Of a DNA stretch of 35,724 nucleotides, positions 10,689 to 22,836 are shown piece after piece. How positions within the stretch are numbered: the first letter of the stretch is position 1; the number at the start of each line of letters is the position of its first letter. Under the pieces are notes generated by a model that made no database searches, was not told the origin of the DNA, and worked only from the letters and a program-made list of their open reading frames with translations. Both the position numbers and the translations under genes were made by a program. Source of the DNA: Neocallimastix lanati (nom. inval.) (taxonomy: Eukaryota; Neocallimastigomycota; Neocallimastigomycetes; Neocallimastigales; Neocallimastigaceae); assembly GCA_016946835.1 (NCBI GenBank), contig JACVTC010000375.1, positions 1 to 35,724 of the forward strand. Direction: 5' to 3'.

Positions 10689-13600
10689 AAAGTTTAATAT
10701 TATTTAGATCATAGAGAATATTATTTCTAAACCTGGTCATTAAAGTAGAATTTAGATATTTGGTAAATCCATCGGATAAGTTATTTTCAGATTTTATATA
10801 CTTTAAATTAATATAACCTTTCTTGATTAATTCTCTTATACTGTGATATCGAAGGTCGATGTGCTTGGATTTCGGATTAATAGTTTCATTTTCGCAATTG
10901 TAAATTGCAGCTTTATTATCGGTGTTTATTGTAATAACATTCCTGCTTAAGTCCAAGTTCTTTAAATATATTTCTATACCAGAGACAGTGTCTTGCACAC
11001 TCATGAATTCCATAATACTCACTTTCCGCAGTAGAAACTGAAACACAATGTTGCAGTTTGGAATACCAACTAGTAGGAGCTGAGTTTATCATCATTACAA
11101 ATCCAGTAGTTGACTTCCTTGTTTCCTTATCACCACCTAAATCGGCGTCAACATAAACATTAAAATTAAAAGTATTAGTATAAGTGAATTTAATTCCATA
11201 GTTAGGATTACCTTTCAAGTATCTAAAACTTTTTAGTACATTGTACCAATCTTCGTATGTTGGATTATCGGATTTTCTGGAAGCTTTACTTACAGAAAAT
11301 AATATGTCCGGTCTCGTGCTGATAGCTAAATATAACAAAGATCCTATAGCTTGCTTATATTTTGTTACATTAAATTTTTTACTCCTTAATTCAATAGATT
11401 CGATTGGTGTGTATTTGAATACTGGGTTATATTTATTGATATTAAACTTATTTAAAATTTCATTAAGATATTTCTTCTGATGGATAATATAACCGTCATT
11501 ACATTTTACAAATTTTATACCTATAATAAAGTCTACTTCACCTACATCTGTAGCTTCAAAATTATTTTTAATTAAAGATTTTGTTTTAATTATTTCATCA
11601 TCCGTTCCTGTAACAATTATATCATCCACGTAGACTGCTAGTAAACATACAATTTCGTTACTTTTATCTTTTTTAATATAGACGCATGGGTCACTTAAAA
11701 ATCTTTTAAAATTTAATTTTAACAATACCTTATTTAAAGTTTCGTTCCACATTCTTCCAGACTGTTTTAAACCATATAAAGCTTTATTTAATTTACAATA
11801 TCCCTTTTGTTTCATACCTTCTGGTAGCAACATATAAATATCCTCATTCAATTTGGCATTCAAGTAGGCAGCCTTAATATCCATTTGATGTATATGGAAC
11901 TTTCTTTGGACTGCAATGGCAATTATGATTTTAAGTGTATCTTGTTTGAGGGTAGGTGAAAAAGTGTTTTTATAGTCAACCCCATATATCTGGCTGTAGC
12001 CCTTAGCTACTAATCTTGCTTTATATTTAACAATTTTACCTTCTGAGTTTCTTTTGTATTTAAGAACCCATCTTGTAGAAATGATATTTGCGTCTTTAGG
12101 AACTTTATTAATAATTGTAAATACCCTCATTCTCTTCATATTATTCAATTCTTCATCCACTGCTTTTAACCACATGTCTTTATCATTCATTAAAAATATT
12201 TCTTTATAATTACGTGGTTCAATAAACTTTTTGTCGTCTATTGCTAGAAGTGCAGTTGTATCTAAAATATCTTTAATATTGAACGATTTCACTTTCTTTG
12301 TTGGATGATTTTTAATCATATATTCATTGTTATAGCGTTTTCTACGTTTATTATTGTTTTTTTCTTATATATATATTACCACTATTATTAGATTGTTTGG
12401 TATTTTGTTTATTTTTATCATTATTGTTTCGTTTATCAGCATTCTTATTATTTTCATTATTTAATTGATTAAATTTTTTCACTATATTCTTTCGACTTAT
12501 TTAAAAGAAATTGAATAGTTTCCTCTTTACTCTTAGCATTACTTATTCTATTAGAAATTAATTTATTTTTATTTTTATTCTTCTTAAGAGTTATTTGTTT
12601 ATTATCATTATCATTATTGATAATTGATTTTTTACTCTTATTTTGGTGTTTATTTGTTTGTTTATTTTTCATTGTTTACCTTACCACCTGAATTGTTTTG
12701 GTTAAATTCTTTATTGTAATTATTGCTAAATTTTACATTCTGTATATGATAATTCACATTGGAATTATAACTCATTGGCATTAGTTTGTTTATTTAATCA
12801 TTTAAATTTATTTCTTTAATTTTATTTGATTTATATAAATTTATCTCTTATTTATATTGTAATTATTTTCTCCAATGACGTTAGAATTATTACCATTATT
12901 TAAATTATAATTTAAGTCACCTCTCATATAATAATTATTCATTTTATTATTATCGTTAATAATTATATTATTATTATCACTTACTTTATACACGCGTGGA
13001 TTGTTATTTACATTATCGAACGAATTATGTAGGTTATTTTCTTCTAAATTATAATTATGGTTATTTATTTCATTATTCATTAATTCAGGATAATTTGAAT
13101 TATTACTTACGTTTATATTTAAATTATTTTTATTTAAATTTATTTTGTTTATTTCTGTGTTTATTCCTGAATTTATTTCTGTGTTTATTCCTGAATTTAT
13201 TCCTGTGTTTCTTCCTGTATTACTTAATTTTCTTTCATAATTTAAATTAAAATTATTGTCTTTAATTAAATTTAAATTATTCGGATCATTATTATAATTA
13301 TTATTAGTATTATAATTATTATTAGTATTATAATTATTGTTAGTATCAATTAAATTATCAATATTAAATTTTTCTTTATTTCCATTACAAAAATCTTTAT
13401 TATTTTCTTCTTGGAAATAAATAGAATTAATATTTTTAGGAATTAAATTATTTAAATTAATTTTATTATTATTATTTAAATTCAATGATCCTTCATTAGA
13501 ATTATAATGTAAATTATTTAATTGGTTGTTAGAATTGGAAATTGAAAAATTATTATTATTATTATTTTCTGAATTGTCCATATATTGAGTGGGTCCAATA

Positions 13601-13725
13601 GTTTTATTTTGATTTTGTAAAATTAAATTATTATGATTCATATTAATAAAATTATTATTATTTGGATGGTACATATTATTAGGATCATAATTATGATTAT
13701 TGATTAGGTTATTTATTTCGGTATC

Positions 13726-13726
<1 letters not shown>

Positions 13727-13767
<41 letters not shown>
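13727..13767 (-). repeat. (AAT)n microsatellite coding poly-Asn, unit C
   Basis: 41-nt run, same length as in the other units. Confidence 0.95.
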
Positions 13768-15234
13768 TATATTATAAACTTCATTATATTCACTATTATT
13801 ATCATTTGTATTACTTTCATTATCATCATTGTTAATATGATCTATTTCTTCATTTTCATAATAATTAGTGAAATTAATACTGTCTGGTGATGTTAGAGGG
13901 GCACTTATATTTGCGGGTTCATCTTCGAGGAATTCTACAGTACGAGCTAAAACTATTTTGTTATTTTTAATGTCATATATTTTATAAGCTGTATGGTTTA
14001 TTTCATCATATCCAAGGAAAATACCTGGGAGAGTTGTATTGCAGAACTTCTTCCTAAATTGTTTTGGAACAAAAAAATATACACGACACCCAAAAACTCT
14101 GAATTTATTATAATCAACTTTATCATTGTACAGAATTTCATATGGTATTTTGTTATTATTACCTTTATGGGGTAACCTGTTATGTATATAATTTGCTGTG
14201 GTTACAGCATCTTCCCAAAATTTATGATTTAGCTTTGCATCGTTTAGCATAGCGTCACCATTAGATATTAATGTTCCATGAAGTCTTTCCACTCTTCCAT
14301 TTTGTTGTGGATTATGAGGAATAGTATGTTCATGTATTATGCCTGTTCTTTCATAAAACTCGTTGAAATTGCTATTGAAAAATTCAGTGCCGTTATCAGT
14401 TTTAATGTATTTAATATTACAATTATCAAATAAGTTCTTAATTTGATTATACCATATAATAAAAGTTTTGAATGTTTCACTTTTTCTTTTTATAAAAAGG
14501 ACCCAACTGTACCTTGAATAATCATCAAGAATAGATAAAAAATACTTATTCCCGTAAATAGAATAGTCGGGAACAAATACCAAATCCATGTGAATAAGTT
14601 CAAATGGTTTTGTCATATGATTAGTAGATGGTTTGTAAGGGAGATTCTTTAATTTCGAACAAGAACAAATTTTACACTTATGCTTTATATTTATTTTATT
14701 TAAATTATCTTTGATAGAGTCAATATTAAAATGACCCATTCTTCTATGCCAGAGATTCATATCAGAATCGTTTAAGGCATCTTGTAAACTATAACATATA
14801 ATGTTATTTGAGCTATTACTTATATTATTTTTGCTTGTTAGTATTTTGTAAACTTTAGATTTATTTGAGAAAGATGTATAGATTCTTTTGCCATTATTGT
14901 TATATAAAATAGCGCAGTTTTTATCGTTGTACTTATTTTTACAAAATACAGTTTTATAATTATCCTTGCTTAAATGATCTATGGAAATTAGACTTCTTTT
15001 AAATGATGGTACATAAATGACATCGTTTAAAATAATTTTGTGATTATTAATTAAACCAACATAATTACCAATGTATTTTGATTTTACCATTCCTCCATTA
15101 GCAAAATGTATATTGATACAGAAATCACGTGTATTTGTTAAAATGTTTTTATCATGGGTCATGTGATATGACGCCCCAGAGTCCAATGTCCATAAGATAA
15201 TGTTGTTGTTATTTTTGTTTGTTTTATTAATTTT

Positions 15235-15309
15235 GTTATTATTATTTTTGTCATACTTGGCAGTATAATAACTTAAGCTCTGCCTAGTATCTTGCTTTAA
15301 TGAAAATTT
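15235..15309 (-). promoter_or_regulatory. Unit C -1 frameshift signal
   Basis: Heptamer at 15303-15309, stem arms and pseudoknot-capable downstream sequence are identical to unit A, placed just before the gag stop at 15297-15299. Confidence 0.74.
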
Positions 15310-16344
15310 TTAATATTGTTTTTATTCTCTGTGTTTTCTGTTGTAACACAGTTAGATTGACCTTCTTCCCTTTCATCATTATAATCCATATTTAATGCAT
15401 TACTGTAAATATCAACATATCTATCTGATTCTTCTTCTTGGTCATTTATTTCTACATTATCGGCATGTTTTGATGTTTTATCTTTTTTTCTTTATAATGT
15501 GCTTTACCGTATTTATCGTACACCACACCTCCGTGTATTCTTCCATTTTTGAGACACTCACGTGATATATGACCAAATCCGCCACAATTATGACATCTGA
15601 TATTTCTTTTACTGCGCTTTCTATTTTGTTTATTTCTACTGTTACTTTCATTAATTCTTACTTCATTATTGAATACCTTAGCCTTTTCTTGTTTAATTTT
15701 TAAAGTATTCAAAAATTTTATTCTTGGAATTGATGTTTTTAGCATATTACAACATCCATTCCAATCATTCTGAAAACCAAGTAAATTTGTTAATTGGGCA
15801 ATATCGGATGGGATAGCATTATATAAATAATTGAATTTTCTTTCATCGTTCACATTTTCCCCAAGTTTCTTTAATTTGTCGAAGGTAATTTCCATGTTGG
15901 CTATAAAAATTCCTATGTCTGTGGATTTATCGTAAGTCATGTTCTCCAGCTTTTCGTTTAATTGTAACTTCATTTCTTCATTACCTTTGGTAAAGTTTTC
16001 TTTAGCAATTTCCATATGTCGTATGCGGAACTATTCTTGAAATCTATACTTAATTTAATTTCGTTTTCTAAATTCATACTAATATATCTTTTTGCCTTGC
16101 TGTCACCAACTATCATTTTCGTTGTGACTGATTTATGGTAATAAGTATCAGTTCCTCTAATTTTCATGCCCTTTAAGGATTCGAAATTTTCAGCGTTGTT
16201 GGCAATTTTCTTCATATTATCTTCGTAGATATATTGATCTAATTCATTAGCAGTTAATATTAGATCCATATCTGAAGCCCAAAGTGGATAGGTTTCCACG
16301 GTAAGTTTTTTATTACTTAAAATGTTGAACGCTTTATCTTCCAT
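15297..16344 (-). pseudogene. gag: Unit C gag, two single-base frame breaks
   Basis: Same 349-codon gene as in units A and D, with one A missing near 15994 (shifting the frame after residue about 117) and one T missing near 15471 (after the zinc knuckle). The CCHC knuckle itself is present. Both losses are in runs of four or five identical bases, so consensus error is as likely as genuine inactivation. Confidence 0.88.
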
Positions 16345-16479
16345 TGCTTTAGAATTTTAAAAATTAAGATTTAATTAAATTGAATTTTGAGATTTCGAAA
16401 TTTCAATTTCTTTTTGTTTTATTATAATGTAATTTATTTTTGAGATTTATAAACTAGCTTTTATATGCTGGAGCTAATT

Positions 16480-16494
16480 TGAGACTCTTAATCT
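16480..16494 (-). other. Primer binding site of unit C (tRNA-Lys anticodon arm)
   Basis: Same 15-nt match; three bases separate it from the LTR TG. Confidence 0.72.
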
Positions 16495-16497
16495 TCT

Positions 16498-16819
16498 TGA
16501 ATATTATGTTATTAAATTTTAGTTTTTGATATGTGATCACTTTATTTATTTTTATTATTTTTATTATTATTTTAATAACTATATATTTTTAGTAATATTT
16601 TATATTGTAGGATTAATTATCATAATCCTTAAATGTATATACATTAATAAAATTTAATTTAACTATATTAGTTATAATTGTAAATATATGATGTACATCA
16701 TTAATACGCCTCATAATATTTTACATTATACAAAATAATGAAAAACATATTTAATTTAATAAATAAGTAAATCTTAATTATACAAGACTTAATTAAAATA
16801 TTAAACTTTATTTTTAACA
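16498..16819 (-). repeat. LTR3, shared by units C and D
   Basis: 322 bp, TG...CA, flanked by PBS and PPT as in the other copies. Confidence 0.86.
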
Positions 16820-16827
16820 TTCCCCCT
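16820..16827 (-). other. Polypurine tract of unit D
   Basis: Element strand AGGGGGAA overlapping the pol TAG stop (16826-16828) and abutting LTR3. Confidence 0.85.
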
Positions 16828-19800
16828 AAAGTTTAATATTATTTAGATCATAGAGAATATTATTTCTAAACCTGGTCATTAAAGTAGAATTTAGATATTT
16901 GGTAAATCCATCGGATAAGTTATTTTCAGATTTTATATACTTTAAATTAATATAACCTTTCTTGATTAATTCTCTTATACTGTGATATCGAAGGTCGATG
17001 TGCTTGGATTTCGGATTAATAGTTTCATTTTCGCAATTGTAAATTGCAGCTTTATTATCGGTGTTTATTGTAATAACATCCTGCTTAAGTCCAAGTTCTT
17101 TAAATATATTTCTATACCAGAGACAGTGTCTTGCACACTCATGAATTCCATAATACTCACTTTCCGCAGTAGAAACTGAAACACAATGTTGCAGTTTGGA
17201 ATACCAACTAGTAGGAGCTGAGTTTATCATCATTACAAATCCAGTAGTTGACTTCCTTGTTTCCTTATCACCACCTAAATCGGCGTCAACATAAACATTA
17301 AAATTAAAAGTATTAGTATAAGTGAATTTAATTCCATAGTTAGGATTACCTTTCAAGTATCTAAAAATTTTTAGTACATTGTACCAATCTTCGTATGTTG
17401 GATTATCGGATTTTCTGGAAGCTTTACTTACAGAAAATAATATGTCCGGTCTCGTGCTGATAGCTAAATATAACAAAGATCCTATAGCTTGCTTATATTT
17501 TGTTACATTAAATTTTTTACTCCTTAATTCAATAGATTCGATTGGTGTTGTATTTGATACTGGGTTATATTTATTGATATTAAACTTATTTAAAATTTCA
17601 TTAAGATATTTCTTCTGATGGATAATATAACCGTCATTACATTTTACAAATTTTATACCTATAATAAAGTCTACTTCACCTACATCTGTAGCTTCAAAAT
17701 TATTTTTAATTAAAGATTTTGTTTTAATTATTTCATCATCCGTTCCTGTAACAATTATATCATCCACGTAGACTGCTAGTAAACATACAATTTCGTTACT
17801 TTTATCTTTTTTAATATAGACGCATGGGTCACTTAAAAATCTTTTAAAATTTAATTTTAACAATACCTTATTTAAAGTTTCGTTCCACATTCTTCCAGAC
17901 TGTTTTAAACCATATAAAGCTTTATTTAATTTACAATATCCCTTTTGTTTCATACCTTCTGGTAGCAACATATAAATATCCTCATTCAATTTGGCATTCA
18001 AGTAGGCAGCCTTAATATCCATTTGATGTATATGGAACTTTCTTTGGACTGCAATGGCAATTATGATTTTAAGTGTATCTTGTTTGAGGGTAGGTGAAAA
18101 AGTGTTTTTATAGTCAACCCCATATATCTGGCTGTAGCCCTTAGCTACTAATCTTGCTTTATATTTAACAATTTTACCTTCTGAGTTTCTTTTGTATTTA
18201 AGAACCCATCTTGTAGAAATGATATTTGCGTCTTTAGGAACTTTATTAATAATTGTAAATACCCTCATTCTCTTCATATTATTCAATTCTTCATCCACTG
18301 CTTTTAACCACATGTCTTTATCATTCATTAAAAATATTTCTTTATAATTACGTGGTTCAATAAACTTTTTGTCGTCTATTGCTAGAAGTGCAGTTGTATC
18401 TAAAATATCTTTAATATTGAACGATTTCACTTTCTTTGTTGGATGATTTTTAATCATATATTCATTGTTATAGCGTTTTCTACGTTTATTATTGTTTTTT
18501 CTTATATATATATTACCACTATTATTAGATTGTTTGGTATTTTGTTTATTTTTATCATTATTGTTTCGTTTATCAGCATTCTTATTATTTTCATTATTTA
18601 ATTGATTAAATTTTTCACTATATTCTTTCGACTTATTTAAAAGAAATTGAATAGTTTCCTCTTTACTCTTAGCATTACTTATTCTATTAGAAATTAATTT
18701 ATTTTTATTTTTATTCTTCTTAAGAGTTATTTGTTTATTATCATTATCATTATTGATAATTGATTTTTTACTCTTATTTTGGTGTTTATTTGTTTGTTTA
18801 TTTTCATTGTTTACCTTACCACCTGAATTGTTTTGGTTAAATTCTTTATTGTAATTATTGCTAAATTTTACATTCTGTATATGATAATTCACATTGGAAT
18901 TATACTCATTGGCATTAGTTTGTTTATTTAAATCATTTAAATTTATTTCTTTAATTTTATTTGATTTATATAAATTTATCTCTTTATTTATATTGTAATT
19001 ATTTTCTCCAATGACGTTAGAATTATTACCATTATTTAAATTATAATTTAAGTCACCTCTCATATAATAATTATTCATTTTATTATTATCGTTAATAATT
19101 ATATTATTATTATCACTTACTTTATACACGCGTGGATTGTTATTTACATTATCGAACGAATTATGTAGGTTATTTTCTTCTAAATTATAATTATGGTTAT
19201 TTATTTCATTATTCATTAATTCAGGATAATTTGAATTATTACTTACGTTTATATTTAAATTATTTTTATTTAAATTTATTTTGTTTATTTCTGTGTTTAT
19301 TCCTGAATTTATTTCTGTGTTTATTCCTGAATTTATTCCTGTGTTTCTTCCTGTATTACTTAATTTTCTTTCATAATTTAAATTAAAATTATTGTCTTTA
19401 ATTAAATTTAAATTATTCGGATCATTATTATAATTATTATTAGTATTATAATTATTATTAGTATTATAATTATTGTTAGTATCAATTAAATTATCAATAT
19501 TAAATTTTTCTTTATTTCCATTACAAAAATCTTTATTATTTTCTTCTTGGAAATAAATAGAATTAATATTTTTAGGAATTAAATTATTTAAATTAATTTT
19601 ATTATTATTATTTAAATTCAATGATCCTTCATTAGAATTATAATGTAAATTATTTAATTGGTTGTTAGAATTGGAAATTGAAAAATTATTATTATTATTA
19701 TTTTCTGAATTGTCCATATATTGAGTGGGTCCAATAGTTTTATTTTGATTTTGTAAAATTAAATTATTATGATTCATATTAATAAAATTATTATTATTTG

Positions 19801-19861
19801 GATGGTACATATTATTAGGATCATAATTATGATTATTGATTAGGTTATTTATTTCGGTATC

Positions 19862-19862
<1 letters not shown>

Positions 19863-19903
<41 letters not shown>
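19863..19903 (-). repeat. (AAT)n microsatellite coding poly-Asn, unit D
   Basis: 41-nt run, same length as in the other units. Confidence 0.95.
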
Positions 19904-21369
19904 TATATTATAAACTTCATTATATTCACTATTATTATCATTTGTATTACTTTCATTATCATCATTGTTAATATGATCTATTTCTTCATTTTCATAATAA
20001 TTAGTGAAATTAATACTGTCTGGTGATGTTAGAGGGGCACTTATATTTGCGGGTTCATCTTCGAGGAATTCTACAGTACGAGCTAAAACTATTTTGTTAT
20101 TTTTAATGTCATATATTTTATAAGCTGTATGGTTTATTTCATCATATCCAAGGAAAATACCTGGGAGAGTTGTATTGCAGAACTTCTTCCTAAATTGTTT
20201 TGGAACAAAAAAATATACACGACACCCAAAAACTCTGAATTTATTATAATCAACTTTATCATTGTACAGAATTTCATATGGTATTTTGTTATTATTACCT
20301 TTATGGGTAACCTGTTATGTATATAATTTGCTGTGGTTACAGCATCTTCCCAAAATTTATGATTTAGCTTTGCATCGTTTAGCATAGCGTCACCATTAGA
20401 TATTAATGTTCCATGAAGTCTTTCCACTCTTCCATTTTGTTGTGGATTATGAGGAATAGTATGTTCATGTATTATGCCTGTTCTTTCATAAAACTCGTTG
20501 AAATTGCTATTGAAAAATTCAGTGCCGTTATCAGTTTTAATGTATTTAATATTACAATTATCAAATAAGTTCTTAATTTGATTATACCATATAATAAAAG
20601 TTTTGAATGTTTCACTTTTTCTTTTTATAAAAAGGACCCAACTGTACCTTGAATAATCATCAAGAATAGATAAAAAATACTTATTCCCGTAAATAGAATA
20701 GTCGGGAACAAATACCAAATCCATGTGAATAAGTTCAAATGGTTTTGTCATATGATTAGTAGATGGTTTGTAAGGGAGATTCTTTAATTTCGAACAAGAA
20801 CAAATTTTACACTTATGCTTTATATTTATTTTATTTAAATTATCTTTGATAGAGTCAATATTAAAATGACCCATTCTTCTATGCCAGAGATTCATATCAG
20901 AATCGTTTAAGGCATCTTGTAAACTATAACATATAATGTTATTTGAGCTATTACTTATATTATTTTTGCTTGTTAGTATTTTGTAAACTTTAGATTTATT
21001 TGAGAAAGATGTATAGATTCTTTTGCCATTATTGTTATATAAAATAGCGCAGTTTTTATCGTTGTACTTATTTTTACAAAATACAGTTTTATAATTATCC
21101 TTGCTTAAATGATCTATGGAAATTAGACTTCTTTTAAATGATGGTACATAAATGACATCGTTTAAAATAATTTTGTGATTATTAATTAAACCAACATAAT
21201 TACCAATGTATTTTGATTTTACCATTCCTCCATTAGCAAAATGTATATTGATACAGAAATCACGTGTATTTGTTAAAATGTTTTTATCATGGGTCATGTG
21301 ATATGACGCCCCAGAGTCCAATGTCCATAAGATAATGTTGTTGTTATTTTTGTTTGTTTTATTAATTTT

Positions 21370-21444
21370 GTTATTATTATTTTTGTCATACTTGGCAGTA
21401 TAATAACTTAAGCTCTGCCTAGTATCTTGCTTTAATGAAAATTT
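21370..21444 (-). promoter_or_regulatory. Unit D -1 frameshift signal
   Basis: Heptamer A AAT TTT at 21438-21444, 12-nt spacer, stem arms 21415-21425 and 21388-21398, and the downstream strand that can pair with the loop at 21370-21377; same as unit A. Confidence 0.75.
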
Positions 21445-22481
21445 TTAATATTGTTTTTATTCTCTGTGTTTTCTGTTGTAACACAGTTAGATTGACCTTC
21501 TTCCCTTTCATCATTATAATCCATATTTAATGCATTACTGTAAATATCAACATATCTATCTGATTCTTCTTCTTGGTCATTTATTTCTACATTATCGGCA
21601 TGTTTTTGATGTTTTATCTTTTTTTCTTTATAATGTGCTTTACCGTATTTATCGTACACCACACCTCCGTGTATTCTTCCATTTTTGAGACACTCACGTG
21701 ATATATGACCAAATCCGCCACAATTATGACATCTGATATTTCTTTTACTGCGCTTTCTATTTTGTTTATTTCTACTGTTACTTTCATTAATTCTTACTTC
21801 ATTATTGAATACCTTAGCCTTTTCTTGTTTAATTTTTAAAGTATTCAAAAATTTTATTCTTGGAATTGATGTTTTTAGCATATTACAACATCCATTCCAA
21901 TCATTCTGAAAACCAAGTAAATTTGTTAATTGGGCAATATCGGATGGGATAGCATTATATAAATAATTGAATTTTCTTTCATCGTTCACATTTTCCCCAA
22001 GTTTCTTTAATTTGTCGAAGGTAATTTCCATGTTGGCTATAAAAATTCCTATGTCTGTGGATTTATCGTAAGTCATGTTCTCCAGCTTTTCGTTTAATTG
22101 TAACTTCATTTCTTCATTACCTTTGGTAAAAGTTTTCTTTAGCAATTTCCATATGTCGTATGCGGAACTATTCTTGAAATCTATACTTAATTTAATTTCG
22201 TTTTCTAAATTCATACTAATATATCTTTTTGCCTTGCTGTCACCAACTATCATTTTCGTTGTGACTGATTTATGGTAATAAGTATCAGTTCCTCTAATTT
22301 TCATGCCCTTTAAGGATTCGAAATTTTCAGCGTTGTTGGCAATTTTCTTCATATTATCTTCGTAGATATATTGATCTAATTCATTAGCAGTTAATATTAG
22401 ATCCATATCTGAAGCCCAAAGTGGATAGGTTTCCACGGTAAGTTTTTTATTACTTAAAATGTTGAACGCTTTATCTTCCAT
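21432..22481 (-). CDS. gag: Unit D Gag, 349 aa, intact
   Basis: Same protein as unit A Gag: UBN2-type capsid region (about residues 10-230), Lys/Arg-rich stretch, CCHC knuckle at residues 251-264 and an acidic/Asn-rich tail. The zinc knuckle would bind element RNA, and the capsid region would assemble particles in the cytoplasm. Because unit D also has a nearly open pol, this gene is the likeliest source of normal particles in the window. The ATG lies 135 nt inside the PBS; no upstream ATG competes in frame. Confidence 0.93.
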   Translation of the reverse strand: MEDKAFNILSNKKLTVETYPLWASDMDLILTANELDQYIYEDNMKKIANNAENFESLKGMKIRGTDTYYHKSVTTKMIVGDSKAKRYISMNLENEIKLSIDFKNSSAYDIWKLLKKTFTKGNEEMKLQLNEKLENMTYDKSTDIGIFIANMEITFDKLKKLGENVNDERKFNYLYNAIPSDIAQLTNLLGFQNDWNGCCNMLKTSIPRIKFLNTLKIKQEKAKVFNNEVRINESNSRNKQNRKRSKRNIRCHNCGGFGHISRECLKNGRIHGGVVYDKYGKAHYKEKKIKHQKHADNVEINDQEEESDRYVDIYSNALNMDYNDEREEGQSNCVTTENTENKNNIKNFH

Positions 22482-22616
22482 TGCTTTAGAATTTTAAAAA
22501 TTAAGATTTAATTAAATTGAATTTTGAGATTTCGAAATTTCAATTTCTTTTTGTTTTATTATAATGTAATTTATTTTTGAGATTTATAAACTAGCTTTTA
22601 TATGCTGGAGCTAATT

Positions 22617-22631
22617 TGAGACTCTTAATCT
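22617..22631 (-). other. Primer binding site of unit D (tRNA-Lys anticodon arm)
   Basis: 15-nt complement to tRNA-Lys(CUU) nucleotides 27-41, one base from the LTR end. The plus strand also has GAGC nine bases upstream, like the D-stem 3' side of that tRNA, but with four extra bases between. Confidence 0.75.
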
Positions 22632-22743
22632 TTGAATATTATGTTATTAAATTTTAGTTTTTGATATGTGATCACTTTATTTATTTTTATTATTTTTATT
22701 ATTATTTTAATAACTATATATTTTTAGTAATATTTTATATTGT

Positions 22744-22764
22744 AGGATTAATTATCATAATCCT
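22744..22764. promoter_or_regulatory. Inverted repeat in the LTR (7-bp arms, 7-nt spacer)
   Basis: AGGATTA ATTATCA TAATCCT, perfect arms. Also present in the other LTRs. Could be a dimeric factor site or an RNA hairpin; function unknown. Confidence 0.4.
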
Positions 22765-22766
22765 TA

Positions 22767-22780
22767 AATGTATATACATT
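22767..22780. promoter_or_regulatory. Perfect 14-bp palindrome in the LTR
   Basis: AATGTATATACATT, two bases from the preceding inverted repeat. Candidate binding site; function unknown. Confidence 0.35.
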
Positions 22781-22822
22781 AATAAAATTTAATTTAACTA
22801 TATTAGTTATAATTGTAAATAT

Positions 22823-22836
22823 ATGATGTACATCAT
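22823..22836. promoter_or_regulatory. Perfect 14-bp palindrome in the LTR
   Basis: ATGATGTACATCAT. It contains four G/C bases, unusual for this LTR, so it is less likely to be a by-product of AT-richness than the others. Candidate binding site; function unknown. Confidence 0.4.

Larger units (their letters stand above)
10687..15309 (-). pseudogene. pol: Unit C pol (PR-IN-linker-RT-RNase H), frameshifted
   Basis: Protease (L-D-S-G-A-S at about 15186), HHCC/DD35E integrase and most of the linker form one open frame of 781 codons down to 12841. Single-base indels near 12848, 12796, 12770, 12668, 12478 and 12363 break the distal linker. RT and most of RNase H (10916-12319) are open until an extra T near 10941 shifts the last 80 codons, which continue in the next frame to the TAG at 10687. 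A compensating pair of indels near 11409-11417 changes four residues before RNase H, and 11229 carries a true A-to-C substitution (Ile to Ser). Units D-F lack these changes. Confidence 0.88.
10681..16819 (-). mobile_element. Unit C: full-length architecture, moderate indels
   Basis: Complete 6.14-kb unit including LTR3. The PR-IN part of pol is intact; the RT N-terminal linker, RNase H and gag carry single-base indels. Confidence 0.9.
16826..21444 (-). pseudogene. pol: Unit D pol, nearly intact: protease, integrase, linker, RT, RNase H; one frameshift
   Basis: Encodes the copia enzymatic polyprotein. The protease motif L-D-S-G-A-S is at about 21321. Integrase HHCC is near 20790-20890; catalytic D, D, E lie near 20720, 20530 and 20425. 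The Asn-rich linker covers about 18450-20030. RT (RVT_2) has Y-V-D-D near 17757-17771. RNase H carries D-A-D near 17290, S-T-A-E-S-E-Y near 17160 and T-D-N near 17055. One G is missing from a run of four near 20307, within integrase after the DD35E core, so the frame terminates at 20134 and RT is cut off from integrase. Counting that base, gag start to pol stop is 5,657 nt, which with a -1 shift gives exactly 1,885 codons plus stop. A true null and a one-base consensus error are both possible. Confidence 0.92.
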
